Assembly: GCF_016741775.1 (NCBI RefSeq)
Contig: NZ_JAERRK010000029.1
Location: 1-64,000 of the forward strand
Direction: 5' to 3'
Length of the DNA stretch: 64,000 nt
Source of the DNA: Streptomyces actinomycinicus
GTDB taxonomy: Bacteria; Actinomycetota; Actinomycetes; Streptomycetales; Streptomycetaceae
Positions 40,999-50,321 of the stretch are shown here, piece by piece. The number at the start of each line of letters is the position of its first letter. Positions within the stretch are counted from its first letter, which is position 1. The notes under the pieces are model-generated. The model ran no database searches. It was not told the DNA's origin and saw only the letters and a program-made list of their open reading frames with translations. A program made the translations under genes and the position numbers.

Positions 40999-42243
40999 GT
41001 GAGCACTCTCGAACGCGCCCGGTGCAGCCTCAAGGCCCATCCCCTCGCCCTGGACGCGGCCCTCGCGGCGGGCGTGCTCGCCTGCATGGTCGCCGGCTCC
41101 TTCGTCGCGCCGAAAGGCGCACACGGCGTCACCTGGGGAGTCCGCACCCCCGACGCCCTGAGCCTCCTCCTCATGCTGCTCGGTGCCGCGGCCCTCGTCT
41201 TCCGCCGCCGCTACCCCAGGGCCGTCCTCGCCGTCACCGGCACGGTCTCGCTCGTCGAGTGCGTCACCGGCGACCCGCGCACCCCCGTCGTGATGGCCGC
41301 CGTGATCGCCCTGTACACCGTCGCCTCCACCACCGACCGCCCCACCACCTGGCGCCTCGGTCTGCTGACCACGACCGCGCTCACCGCCGCCGCCATGCTC
41401 GGCGGCCCCCTGCCCTGGTACGCGCAGGAGAACCTCGCCGTCCTCGCCTGGACCGGTATCGGCGCCACCGCCGGAGACGCCGTGCGCAGCCGGCGCGCGG
41501 TCCTGCAGGCCGTCCGGGACCGTGCCGAACGGGCCGAACGCACCCGCGAGGAGGAGGCCCGCCGCCGGGTCGCCGAGGAGCGGCTGCGGATCGCCCGCGA
41601 CCTGCACGACGTCGTCGCCCACCACATCGCCCTGGTGAACGTGCAGGCCGGCGTCGCCGCCCATGTCATGGACAAGCGGCCCGACCAGGCCAAGGAGGCC
41701 CTCGCGCACGTCCGCACGGCCAGCCGCAGCGCGCTCGACGAACTCCGGGCGACGGTCGGACTGCTCCGCCAGAGCGGCGACCCCGAGGCCCCCACCGAAC
41801 CCGCCCCCGGCCTGAGCCGGCTCGAGGAGCTGGCCGACACCTTCCGCAGTGCGGGCCTGCCCGTGGCCGTGGCCCGCACCGACGAGGGCACCGAACTGCC
41901 CGCCGCCGTCGACCTGGCCGCCTACCGGATCGTCCAGGAGGCCCTGACGAACGTCCGCAAGCACGCGGGACCGGGCGCGAGGGCCGAGGTCAGCGTCGTA
42001 CGGGTGGGAGCGGACATCGAGGTCACCGTCCTGGACGACGGCCCGGGCGAGGCCACGGCCCCGGAGAGCGGCGGCGGGCACGGACTGCTCGGCATGCGTG
42101 AGCGGGTCGCCGCCCTCGGCGGCACGCTCACCACCGGGCCCCGCCACGGCGCCGGCTTCCGTGTCCATGCGATCCTGCCGGTCGACAGCCGCACCGAGAC
42201 CCGCACCCACACCCGTACGACGGCACCCGGGGAGCCCGTATGA
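40999..42243 (+). CDS. NarL-family sensor histidine kinase
   Basis: The 414-aa protein has four to five membrane helices in residues 15-155, then HisKA_3 dimerisation helices with phospho-acceptor His203 (ARDLHDVVAHH). An HATPase_c domain follows (N box EALTNVRKHA, G boxes DDGPG and GGHGLLGMRERVAALGG). With almost no extracellular loop, it probably senses a membrane signal. The GTG start is chosen from homology to STLERARCSLKAHP. It overlaps the response-regulator gene by 4 nt (ATGA). Confidence 0.88.
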   Translation: MSTLERARCSLKAHPLALDAALAAGVLACMVAGSFVAPKGAHGVTWGVRTPDALSLLLMLLGAAALVFRRRYPRAVLAVTGTVSLVECVTGDPRTPVVMAAVIALYTVASTTDRPTTWRLGLLTTTALTAAAMLGGPLPWYAQENLAVLAWTGIGATAGDAVRSRRAVLQAVRDRAERAERTREEEARRRVAEERLRIARDLHDVVAHHIALVNVQAGVAAHVMDKRPDQAKEALAHVRTASRSALDELRATVGLLRQSGDPEAPTEPAPGLSRLEELADTFRSAGLPVAVARTDEGTELPAAVDLAAYRIVQEALTNVRKHAGPGARAEVSVVRVGADIEVTVLDDGPGEATAPESGGGHGLLGMRERVAALGGTLTTGPRHGAGFRVHAILPVDSRTETRTHTRTTAPGEPV

Positions 42244-42920
42244 CGATCCGTGTCCTGCTCGCCGACGACCAGGCCCTGCTGCGCAGCGCGTTCCGGGTGC
42301 TGGTCGACTCCGAGCCGGACATGGAAGTGGTGGGGGAGGCCGCCGACGGTGCGCAGGCGGTCCGGCTGGCCAAGGAGCACGGGCCCGACGTCGTCCTCAT
42401 GGACATCCGGATGCCCGGCACCGACGGCCTCGCCGCCACCCGGCTGATCAGCGCCGACCCGGCCCTCGCCCAGGTCCGCGTGGTCATCCTGACCACCTTC
42501 GAGGTGGACGACTACGTCGTGCAGGCTCTGCGCGCCGGCGCCTCCGGCTTCCTCGGCAAGGGCAGCGAGCCGGAGGAACTGCTGAGCGCCATCCGGGTCG
42601 CGGCGGGCGGCGAGGCGCTGCTGTCCCCGGCCGCCACCAAGGGCCTGATCGCCCGCTTCCTGGCCCGGGGAGACGACGGCGACGGCCCCGACCCGGCCCG
42701 GTCGGAGCGGCTCGGCACGCTCACCGGCCGGGAGCGGGAGGTCCTCGTCCAGGTCGCCGGCGGTCACTCCAACGACGAGATCGCCGAGCGTCTGGAGGTC
42801 AGCCCGCTGACGGTGAAGACGCACGTCAACCGGGCCATGGCCAAGCTGGGCGCCCGGGACCGGGCCCAGCTGGTCGTGATCGCGTACGAGTCCGGGCTGG
42901 TCCGTCCGAGGATGGACTGA
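42240..42920 (+). CDS. NarL/FixJ-family response regulator
   Basis: The 226-aa protein has a receiver domain with phospho-acceptor Asp55 (VVLMDIRMPG), acidic pair Asp9/Asp10 and a Thr/Lys output face. A LuxR-type HTH follows (TGREREVLVQVAGGHSNDEI ... VSPLTVKTHVNRAMAKLG). It is the cognate partner of the overlapping kinase gene. The RND permease gene 188 bp downstream is a plausible target. Confidence 0.92.
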   Translation: MTIRVLLADDQALLRSAFRVLVDSEPDMEVVGEAADGAQAVRLAKEHGPDVVLMDIRMPGTDGLAATRLISADPALAQVRVVILTTFEVDDYVVQALRAGASGFLGKGSEPEELLSAIRVAAGGEALLSPAATKGLIARFLARGDDGDGPDPARSERLGTLTGREREVLVQVAGGHSNDEIAERLEVSPLTVKTHVNRAMAKLGARDRAQLVVIAYESGLVRPRMD

Positions 42921-43108
42921 TCTCCACCCGCGTGTACTGCGCGGGGAGTAGGGACCGGATAAGGAACGGGACCTGGGGCCTACGGATCGGCGTCCGGTGA
43001 TGGCTCAAGGTGGTGCGGTGGGCGCTCACCTGCGCGTCCGCGACGCCGACTCTTCCCCGCACGGAAGCGGAAGCACTTCTGCCGCTCACAGAAGAGAGAC
43101 CCTGATCC

Positions 43109-46100
43109 ATGTCCTGGCTGTCGAGATTCAGCCTCGCGCAACGGGCCCTCATCGGGCTCATGTCGATCGTCGCGCTCGTCTTCGGGCTGATCGCGATACC
43201 CCAGATCAAGCAGCAACTCCTGCCCACCATCAACCTGCCCATGGTGTCGGTCATCGCGCCGTACCAGGGTGCCGCGCCGGACGTCGTGGAGAAGCAGGTC
43301 GTCGAGCCCATCGAGGACAGCCTCCAGGGCGTCGACGGCCTCACCGGCGTCACCTCCACGGCGAGCGAGGGCAACGCCGTGATCATGGCGTCCTTCGACT
43401 ACGACGACGACACCAAGCGGCTCGTCACCGACGTCCAGCAGGCCGTCAACCGGGCCCGCGCCCAGCTGCCGGACGACGTCGAACCGCAGGTCGTCTCCGG
43501 TTCCACCGACGACATGCCGACCGTGGTGCTCGCGGTCACCTCCGGCAAGGACCAGCAGGCCCTCGCCGACCAGCTGGACAGGACCGTCGTACCCACCCTG
43601 AAGGACATCGACGGCGTCGGCCGCGTCCAGGTGGCCGGCGTCCGCGACCTCCAGGTCGCCGTCACCCCGGACGACGCGAAGCTCGCCCGGGCCGGCCTCA
43701 CCTCCGCGGCTCTCGGCCAGGCCCTGCAGGCGGGCGGCGCGACCGTCCCGGCGGGTTCCTTCGACGAGGACGGCGCCAACCGCACCGTCCAGGTCGGCGG
43801 CGGCTTCACTTCCCTGAAGCAGATCAGGGACCTCATGGTCACCGGGGAGGGCGTCGAGAAGCCCGTACGCCTCGGTGACGTGGCCACCGTCAAGGAGCGG
43901 CCGGCCCCGGCCGACTCCCTCACCCGCACCGACGGCCGGCCCAGCCTCGCCGTCAACGTGACCATGGACCACGACGGCAGCGCGGTCTCCATCTCGAACG
44001 CCGTCAAGGACAAGCTGCCCGGTCTGCGGGAGGACCTCGGCGCCGACGCGAAGCTCACGGTCGTCAGCGACCAGGGCCCCGCGGTGTCCAAGTCCATCAA
44101 GGGCCTGACCACGGAGGGCGGGCTCGGCCTGCTCTTCGCCGTCCTGGTGATCCTGGTCTTCCTCGCCTCGGTCCGCTCGACCCTGGTCACGGCGGTGTCC
44201 ATCCCGCTGTCCGTCGTCCTCGCGCTCATCGTGCTGTGGACCCGCGGTCTCTCCCTGAACATGCTCACGCTCGGCGCGCTGACCATCGCCATCGGCCGGG
44301 TCGTCGACGACTCGATCGTGGTCCTGGAGAACATCAAGCGGCACCTCGGCTACGGCGAGGAGCGCAGGGACGCGATCCTCACGGCGGTGCGCGAGGTGGC
44401 CGGCGCGGTCACCTCCTCCACCCTCACCACGGTCGCCGTGTTCCTGCCGATCGGCCTGGTCGGCGGCATGGTGGGTGCCCTGTTCGGCTCGTTCAGCATC
44501 ACGGTGACGGCGGCCCTGCTCGCCTCCCTGCTGGTGTCGCTGACGGTCGTACCGGTCTTGTCCTACTGGTTCCTGCGCGCGCCCAGGAACACCCCCGAGG
44601 ACGCGGCGGAGGCCCGCCGCAAGGCCGAGGAGAAGGAGGCGAACAGCCGCCTCCAGCGGATCTACGTCCCCGTCCTGCGCTTCGCCACCCGCCGCCGGCT
44701 CACCAGCGTGCTGATCGCGGTGGTCGTCCTGGTGCTCACGTTCGGCATGTCCGGACTGCTGAAGACCAACTTCTTCGACCAGGGCGAGCAGGAAGTCCTC
44801 ACCGTCAAGCAGGAGCTGAAGCCCGGTACGAGCCTCGCGGCCACCGACGCGCAGGCGAAGCGGGTGGAGAAGCTGCTCGACTCCACCGACGGCGTCAAGG
44901 ACTACCAGGTCACCGTCGGGTCCTCCGGCTTCATGGCGGCCTTCGGCGGCGGCACCGACACCAACCAGGCGTCGTACCAGGTCATGCTGAAGGACTCGGC
45001 GTCCTACGAGGACGTGCAGGACCGGATCGAGGACGGGCTGAAGAAGCTCCGCGGCATCGGCACGACCACCGTGTCCGCCGGTGACGGCTTCGGCAACCAG
45101 GACCTCAGCGTCGTGGTGAAGGCCTCCGACCCGCAGGTGCTGCGGACGGCGGCCGAGCAGGTCCGCTCGACCGTGGCCGGCCTCGACCACGTCACGGACG
45201 TCACCAGCGACCTGGCGCAGAGCGTCCCGCGGATCTCGGTGAAGGCCAACTCCAAGGCGGCCGCGGCCGGGTTCGACGACCAGAAGCTGGGCGCGGCGGT
45301 GGCCCAGGCAGTACGCGGTACGACGACCGCCAAGGCGGTCCTCGACGACACCGAGCGCGACGTCGTCGTGAAGTCGGCCAGGCCCGCGACCACCCTGGCC
45401 GAGCTGAGGAACCTGCGCCTCGGCCCGGTGAAGCTCGGTGCCGTCGCCAAGGTCGAGCTGGTGGACGGCCCGGTGTCGATGACCCGTATCGACGGTCAGC
45501 GCGCGGCCACGATCACGGCCAAGCCGACCGGTGACAACACGGGCGCGATCAGCACCAAGCTCCAGTCGAAGATCAAGGGACTGAAGCTGCCCGCGGGTGC
45601 CACGGCCGAGATCGGCGGTGTCTCCTCCGACCAGGACGACGCGTTCAAGAACCTGGGCCTGGCCATGCTGGCGGCCATCGCGATCGTCTTCATGCTGCTG
45701 GTCGCGACGTTCCGGTCGCTCGCCCAGCCGCTGATCCTGCTGGTCTCGGTCCCGTTCGCGGCGACGGGCGCGATCGGCCTGCTGGTCGCCACCGGCACCC
45801 CGATGGGCGTACCCGCCATGATCGGCATGCTGATGCTGATCGGCATCGTGGTGACCAACGCGATCGTGCTGATCGACCTGATCAACCAGTACCGCGGTCA
45901 GGGCTACGGCGTCGTGGAAGCCGTCGTCGAGGGCGGCCGGCACCGCCTGCGTCCCATCCTGATGACGGCGCTGGCGACCATCTTCGCCCTGCTGCCCATG
46001 GCACTGGGCGTCACCGGCGAGGGCGGCTTCATCGCCCAGCCGCTGGCCGTGGTCGTCATCGGCGGCCTGATCACCTCCACCCTCCTGACCCTCCTCCTCG

Positions 46101-46210
46101 TCCCGACGCTCTACGCCATGCTGGAACTCCGCAAGGAGCGCCGGGCGAAGAAGCGGGCCGCCAAGAAGCAGGCGAAGACGGAGAAGGCGCCGCAGCCGGC
46201 CGGCGTCTGA
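43109..46210 (+). CDS. RND-superfamily (HAE1/SwrC-like) efflux permease
   Basis: The 1033-aa protein has the AcrB-type layout. A first helix (RALIGLMSIVALVFGLIAIP) is followed by a large porter loop (YQGAAPDVVEKQVVEPIEDS), helices 2-6 (with DDSIVVLENIKRHL in helix 4/5), a second loop and helices 8-12. It is a proton-driven drug or lipid exporter. As a monoderm, the organism has no outer membrane; no adaptor gene is nearby, so it probably works alone like Bacillus SwrC. Its stop codon begins a 27-bp minisatellite. The two-component genes upstream may regulate it. Confidence 0.88.
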   Translation: MSWLSRFSLAQRALIGLMSIVALVFGLIAIPQIKQQLLPTINLPMVSVIAPYQGAAPDVVEKQVVEPIEDSLQGVDGLTGVTSTASEGNAVIMASFDYDDDTKRLVTDVQQAVNRARAQLPDDVEPQVVSGSTDDMPTVVLAVTSGKDQQALADQLDRTVVPTLKDIDGVGRVQVAGVRDLQVAVTPDDAKLARAGLTSAALGQALQAGGATVPAGSFDEDGANRTVQVGGGFTSLKQIRDLMVTGEGVEKPVRLGDVATVKERPAPADSLTRTDGRPSLAVNVTMDHDGSAVSISNAVKDKLPGLREDLGADAKLTVVSDQGPAVSKSIKGLTTEGGLGLLFAVLVILVFLASVRSTLVTAVSIPLSVVLALIVLWTRGLSLNMLTLGALTIAIGRVVDDSIVVLENIKRHLGYGEERRDAILTAVREVAGAVTSSTLTTVAVFLPIGLVGGMVGALFGSFSITVTAALLASLLVSLTVVPVLSYWFLRAPRNTPEDAAEARRKAEEKEANSRLQRIYVPVLRFATRRRLTSVLIAVVVLVLTFGMSGLLKTNFFDQGEQEVLTVKQELKPGTSLAATDAQAKRVEKLLDSTDGVKDYQVTVGSSGFMAAFGGGTDTNQASYQVMLKDSASYEDVQDRIEDGLKKLRGIGTTTVSAGDGFGNQDLSVVVKASDPQVLRTAAEQVRSTVAGLDHVTDVTSDLAQSVPRISVKANSKAAAAGFDDQKLGAAVAQAVRGTTTAKAVLDDTERDVVVKSARPATTLAELRNLRLGPVKLGAVAKVELVDGPVSMTRIDGQRAATITAKPTGDNTGAISTKLQSKIKGLKLPAGATAEIGGVSSDQDDAFKNLGLAMLAAIAIVFMLLVATFRSLAQPLILLVSVPFAATGAIGLLVATGTPMGVPAMIGMLMLIGIVVTNAIVLIDLINQYRGQGYGVVEAVVEGGRHRLRPILMTALATIFALLPMALGVTGEGGFIAQPLAVVVIGGLITSTLLTLLLVPTLYAMLELRKERRAKKRAAKKQAKTEKAPQPAGV

Positions 46211-46373
46211 CCGCGGGGAAACCCGACGGCACGAGGACCGCGGGGAAACCCGACGGCACGAGGACCGCGGGGAAACCCGACGGCACGAGGACCGCGGGGA
46301 AACCTGACCGCGTGAGGACCGCGGGGAAACCCGACGGCATGAGGAATCGCAGGGAAACCTGAACGGCATGAGG
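46210..46373. repeat. 27-bp minisatellite starting in the RND permease stop codon
   Basis: Six units of ACCGCGGGGAAACCCGACGG plus CACGAGG. Units 1-3 are identical and later ones diverge (last unit 29 bp). The first A is the last base of the TGA stop. Each unit contains a CGGG-AAA-CCCG mini-hairpin. There are no spacers, so it is not CRISPR. Confidence 0.9.
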
Positions 46374-46405
46374 AAGGGCCGGGCCCCGTACGGGACCCGG
46401 CCCTT
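46374..46405. terminator. Terminator hairpin between RND permease and nadA
   Basis: AAGGGCCGGGCCCCGT pairs with the adjoining 16 bases with a single mismatch. It serves the two convergent genes. Confidence 0.7.
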
Positions 46406-46461
46406 TCGCGCGGGCTGCGGCAGACGTGCCGCGTGAGCCGCGGCAAGCCCGTCCGCGCGGG

Positions 46462-47646
46462 CTACGGCAGCGCCAGCATGCGCTCCAGCGCCAGCTTCGC
46501 GAAGGCCTCCGTCTCCTTGTCGACCTCGATGCGGTTGACCAGGTTGCCCTCGGCCAGGGACTCCAGGGCCCAGACCAGGTGGGGCAGGTCGATGCGGTTC
46601 ATGGTCGAGCAGAAGCAGACCGTCTTGTCGAGGAAGACGATCTCCTTGCCCTCGGGCGCGAAACGATTCGCCAGGCGGCGGACCAGGTTCAGCTCCGTGC
46701 CGATGGCCCACTTGGAGCCGGCCGGGGCGGCCTCCAGGGCCTTGATGATGTACTCGGTCGAGCCGACGTAGTCCGCGGCGGCCACGACCTCGTGCTTGCA
46801 CTCCGGGTGGACCAGGACGTTCACCCCGGGGATGCGCTCACGGACGTCGTTGACCGAGTCCAGGCTGAAGCGCCCGTGGACCGAGCAGTGCCCGCGCCAC
46901 AGGATCATCTTCGCGGCGCGCAGCTCGTCCGCGGTCAGGCCGCCGTTCGGCTTGTGCGGGTTGTAGACCACGCAGTCGTCCAGGGACATGCCCATGTCGC
47001 GGACGGCGGTGTTGCGGCCCAGGTGCTGGTCGGGCAGGAAGAGCACCTTCTCGCCCTGCTCGAAGGCCCAGTCCAGGGCGCGCTTGGCGTTGGACGAGGT
47101 GCAGATCGTGCCGCCGTGCTTGCCGGTGAACGCCTTGATGTCGGCGGAGGAGTTCATGTACGAGACGGGAACCACCTGCTCGGCGACGCCCGCCTCGGTC
47201 AGCACGTCCCAGCACTCCGCGACCTGCTCGGCCGTCGCCATGTCGGCCATGGAGCAGCCGGCGGCCAGGTCCGGCAGGACGACCTTCTGGTCGTCCGAGG
47301 TGAGGATGTCCGCCGACTCCGCCATGAAGTGCACACCGCAGAAGACGATGTACTCGGCCTCCGGGCGCGCGGCCGCGTCCCGGGCCAGCTTGAAGGAGTC
47401 GCCCGTGACGTCGGCGAACTGGATGACCTCGTCGCGCTGGTAGTGGTGGCCGAGCACGAAGACCTTGTCGCCGAGCTTCTCCTTGGCCGCGCGGGCGCGC
47501 TCGACCAGGTCGGGGTCGGACGGCGAGGGCAGGTCACCGGGACACTCGACGCCCCGCTCGCTCTTCGGGTCGGCCTCGCGGCCGAGCAGCAACAGGGCGA
47601 GCGGAGTCGGCTGTACGTCGAGGTCCGGGGTCTGGGCGGTGGTCAC
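46462..47646 (-). CDS. nadA: Quinolinate synthase A
   Basis: The 394-aa enzyme condenses iminoaspartate with dihydroxyacetone phosphate for de novo NAD synthesis, using a [4Fe-4S] cluster held by three cysteines. Candidates are the Cys of VFCGVHFMAES, of VHPECKHEVV and of DKTVCFCSTMNRID. Substrate motifs LGHHYQRDEV and the following segments are intact. GTG 47646 is preferred (AAAGGG box) over a GTG three codons earlier. No nadB or nadC follows in this window. Interleaved inverted repeats upstream suggest regulation. Confidence 0.94.
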   Translation of the reverse strand: MTTAQTPDLDVQPTPLALLLLGREADPKSERGVECPGDLPSPSDPDLVERARAAKEKLGDKVFVLGHHYQRDEVIQFADVTGDSFKLARDAAARPEAEYIVFCGVHFMAESADILTSDDQKVVLPDLAAGCSMADMATAEQVAECWDVLTEAGVAEQVVPVSYMNSSADIKAFTGKHGGTICTSSNAKRALDWAFEQGEKVLFLPDQHLGRNTAVRDMGMSLDDCVVYNPHKPNGGLTADELRAAKMILWRGHCSVHGRFSLDSVNDVRERIPGVNVLVHPECKHEVVAAADYVGSTEYIIKALEAAPAGSKWAIGTELNLVRRLANRFAPEGKEIVFLDKTVCFCSTMNRIDLPHLVWALESLAEGNLVNRIEVDKETEAFAKLALERMLALP

Positions 47647-47678
47647 GACACACACCCTTTCTACTTTTCGTCTAACTG

Positions 47679-47740
47679 ACGCTATCTATCATAACTGCTT
47701 CACGTCACTTTGACGATGGCCATAGCGTCTATGTGACGTG
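47679..47740. promoter_or_regulatory. Interleaved inverted repeats and -10 box upstream of nadA
   Basis: ACGCTAT (47679-47685) is inverted at 47722-47728, and CACGTCAC (47701-47708) is inverted at 47733-47740, so the two pairs interlock. A minus-strand -10-like TATGAT lies at 47688-47693, 42 bp before nadA. This could be overlapping operators for a NAD-pathway repressor. Confidence 0.45.
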
Positions 47741-47909
47741 AATCCCGCCGACGTCCCTCGGTGGGGCGCTGTCCGCGCCCGCGGGCGTGTGCGAGCATGA
47801 GAAAGGAACCACAACGCGACCACGCGAATGCCCGGCCCGGAATGAATCCGCGGAAACGCCGGTTGCACTCGTCGGCAAGCAGTCTCCGTACAACCCGGGA
47901 GAGATGTAG

Positions 47910-48266
47910 ATGTCCGTATCGGACGAGACCACCACCGTCACCGACGGCATCATCCTGACCGACGCCGCCGCGGCCAAGGTCAAGGCCCTGCTCGACCAGG
48001 AAGGCCGCGACGACCTGGCGCTGCGCGTCGCCGTCCAGCCCGGCGGTTGCTCCGGCCTGCGCTACCAGCTCTTCTTCGACGAGCGCGCGCTCGACGGGGA
48101 CGTGGAGAAGGACTTCGACGGGGTCAAGGTCGTCACGGACCGCATGAGCGCTCCGTACCTGGGCGGCGCCACCATCGACTTCGTGGACACGATCGAGAAG
48201 CAGGGCTTCACGATCGACAACCCGAACGCGACCGGCTCCTGCGCCTGCGGCGACTCGTTCAGCTGA
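47910..48266 (+). CDS. erpA: IscA/ErpA-type iron-sulfur cluster carrier
   Basis: The 118-aa A-type carrier has the three invariant cysteines: Cys47 in QPGGCSGLRY, and Cys111 and Cys113 in GSCACGDSFS. It receives and delivers Fe-S clusters. It is divergent from nadA, an Fe-S enzyme, sharing its 263-bp upstream region. The symbol is by family; other actinobacterial A-type carriers exist. Confidence 0.88.
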   Translation: MSVSDETTTVTDGIILTDAAAAKVKALLDQEGRDDLALRVAVQPGGCSGLRYQLFFDERALDGDVEKDFDGVKVVTDRMSAPYLGGATIDFVDTIEKQGFTIDNPNATGSCACGDSFS

Positions 48267-48295
48267 GCCGACGGCAGAGCCCGACGGTGTGAAAT

Positions 48296-48333
48296 GAAGG
48301 CGGCGGCCCCCTGCACGGGGGGCCGCCGCCTTC
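48296..48333. terminator. Terminator hairpin after the A-type carrier gene
   Basis: A perfect 16-bp stem (GAAGGCGGCGGCCCCC pairing with 48318-48333) with a 6-nt loop lies 30 bp after the stop codon and faces a convergent gene. Confidence 0.8.
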
Positions 48334-48408
48334 GCCGTCCGGAGGAGCCGGCCGTGCCCGGGAGCCGAAAGCGTGACGGGCCTGGGGAGCCGGAAGGGCG
48401 CCGTGCGG

Positions 48409-50232
48409 TCAGCGCGGCTGCGCCGACGAGTCCGGCTTCAGCGAACCCGGCTTCGCCCGCCGGATCTCCTTGCCGCCGGTCCCGACCACCGTCCGCCCGT
48501 CCAGCGGCGCGTCCAGCCGTACGGTCTTCACGTACTCCTGGGCGATGAGCACGCACACCTTGCCCGGCCACGGCGTCTCCGTGACCCGCACGGTCACCCG
48601 GCCGTCACTCTCCTGCGCCGACGTCCGGTAGTCCGCGCAGACCCCGCCGTAGAAGCTCACCAGCAGCGTCCTGTCGTCAGCGGCCGTGTACGCGTTCACC
48701 TTCACGCTGCGGCTCTTACGGGGCGCCCCGGACGTCTCCGGTGCTGAGGGCGAGGAGGACGACGAGGGTGGCGAGGGCGACGAGGGCAGGGACGAGGCCG
48801 GGGGCAGGGAAGGGGAGGGGGACGAAGGCGAGGACGCCGACGCCAGGTACTCGGGGTCGACCGCCGGATACGTCACCGTGAAGCTGTCGTCCGCCAGTGA
48901 CCCGCGCGCCTGGAACAGCCACGACGGCACCAGCGTCTGCCGCCCGCCGACGGACTGCGCGGCCAGCCCGAACACGGCCTTCTCCACGGTGACCGTGTTC
49001 CCGTCCCGCCCGGGCGCCCCGGTGGACGCCCCGCACGGCTGCTCCAGCCGGTCCTTCAGCGGCACCGGGCTGGCACAGCCGCCGATCCCCATCCGGTGGT
49101 CCCGCTTCGTCGCCCCGTTCATCAGCTCCAGCGCCTTCCCGGCGCCCACCACGGGATACGTGTCGCCCTTCACCGGCGTCGCCAGCAGCCCGTGGCCGCC
49201 GACGAGCACGCCCTTGCGGTCCACGGTCAGCCCGGTCGTCCAGCCGTACGTGGGCAGCCCGCCGATCACCGGGTCGGCGTTGACCACCCGCTGGGCGCCC
49301 ATGACCTGGCTCGCATCGATCTTCGCGTCGTCCAGTCCCGCCGCCTTCAGCACGGGAGCCGCCGCTTTCTCGGCCGCCGCCACGCTCACCGGTTCGCCGG
49401 CCGGAGCGCCCGGGTCCTGAGCGCAGACGGTCACCTTGCGGCAGTTGTCGGTGCCGGGGGCGAACCGGCTGAAGGTCCAGCTGCCCGGCGCGTCCCGGTT
49501 CACCTGGAGGCTCGGCCCCGTGCCGTCCTGCCCGCCGACCCGCCAGGTCCGCCCCTCGGCCACGGGTGTCCCGGTCACCCCGAGCGCCTGCGCCAGCCGT
49601 GCCGCCTGCTCCCGGCCGACCTCGGCCCCCGGCTCGTACACCGGCGCCGAACCGGGCCCGTCCGGCAGCTCGCCCTGTGCCACGTACCGGGCGCCGTACG
49701 GGTCCGGTTCGCCGGGTGCGATACCGCCGGTGCCGTCGGCCGCCCAGCCGTCCAGGGTGAGCGGCGGGGGAGTGGCACCGCCGGATGCGGCCGGGCCGCC
49801 GTCCGTACGGCCACCGGTGCCGTTGGTGGCGGCGAGGTACGCCCCACCGCCGCCCACCAGCAGCACGGCCGCGGCGGCGACGAGCGCGACGGTGCCGGAC
49901 GACCGCCGGCGCCCGCCCGGACCGCCAGGGCCGCCCGGGCCGCCAGGGCCGTCCAGGCCGTCCTCGCTGTCCGGGCCGTTCGGGTGGGCCGGGCCGTCCG
50001 GGGACTCGGCCCGATCGGAGGCCTCCGGCGCCTCAGGGGCCTCAGCGGCCTCGGCGGCCTCCGGAGCCTCGGAGGACTCGGCGGTACGGTCCCCTGCGAT
50101 CCCCGAAGCCCCGGTGGCCGCGGAAGCCCCGGTGGCCTCCGGGGGCTCGGGCGTACGGGCCTCGGCCGCATGTTCCTCGGATGCCTTCGGAACCTCCGCG
50201 TTCCCGGAGTCCTCAGGCCGCTCGGTGTTCAC
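48409..50232 (-). CDS. Single-pass membrane protein with disordered cytoplasmic and extracellular low-complexity regions
   Basis: The 607-aa protein has an Ala/Glu/Pro- and Gly-rich N-terminal region (residues 1-107), one membrane helix (113-134, after RRRSSG) and a large extracellular part. The latter contains paired cysteines (CRKVTVC; GGCASPV ... EQPCG), suggesting disulfides. A Ser/Pro linker near residues 475-510 precedes a final domain with another Cys pair. I do not recognise the family. Conserved-looking beta segments suggest a ligand-binding ectodomain. The GTG start follows a GAGGAG box. Confidence 0.75.
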   Translation of the reverse strand: MNTERPEDSGNAEVPKASEEHAAEARTPEPPEATGASAATGASGIAGDRTAESSEAPEAAEAAEAPEAPEASDRAESPDGPAHPNGPDSEDGLDGPGGPGGPGGPGGRRRSSGTVALVAAAAVLLVGGGGAYLAATNGTGGRTDGGPAASGGATPPPLTLDGWAADGTGGIAPGEPDPYGARYVAQGELPDGPGSAPVYEPGAEVGREQAARLAQALGVTGTPVAEGRTWRVGGQDGTGPSLQVNRDAPGSWTFSRFAPGTDNCRKVTVCAQDPGAPAGEPVSVAAAEKAAAPVLKAAGLDDAKIDASQVMGAQRVVNADPVIGGLPTYGWTTGLTVDRKGVLVGGHGLLATPVKGDTYPVVGAGKALELMNGATKRDHRMGIGGCASPVPLKDRLEQPCGASTGAPGRDGNTVTVEKAVFGLAAQSVGGRQTLVPSWLFQARGSLADDSFTVTYPAVDPEYLASASSPSSPSPSLPPASSLPSSPSPPSSSSSPSAPETSGAPRKSRSVKVNAYTAADDRTLLVSFYGGVCADYRTSAQESDGRVTVRVTETPWPGKVCVLIAQEYVKTVRLDAPLDGRTVVGTGGKEIRRAKPGSLKPDSSAQPR

Positions 50233-50321
50233 CGCATCGCTCCTCGCTGGGTCGTGTCCCGCATCCCTCGCGCGGGGGACGGCGATGGGACGCGGGAGAG
50301 GAGCGCACGGTTCCCGGCGGG

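Noticed and set aside
37815..41174. 1119-codon minus-strand reading over pspA, the DUF3616 gene and the repeat array
   Set aside because: It runs through three different genes and a repeat array whose units do not break the frame; composition is repeat translation.
46210..46373. Possible CRISPR array
   Set aside because: The 27-bp units are contiguous with no unique spacers and no cas genes are present; it is a minisatellite.
42980..46801. 1273-codon minus-strand open reading opposite the RND permease
   Set aside because: Pure shadow of the permease and its flanks, including the 27-bp repeats; no motif, and an unmistakable gene lies on the other strand.
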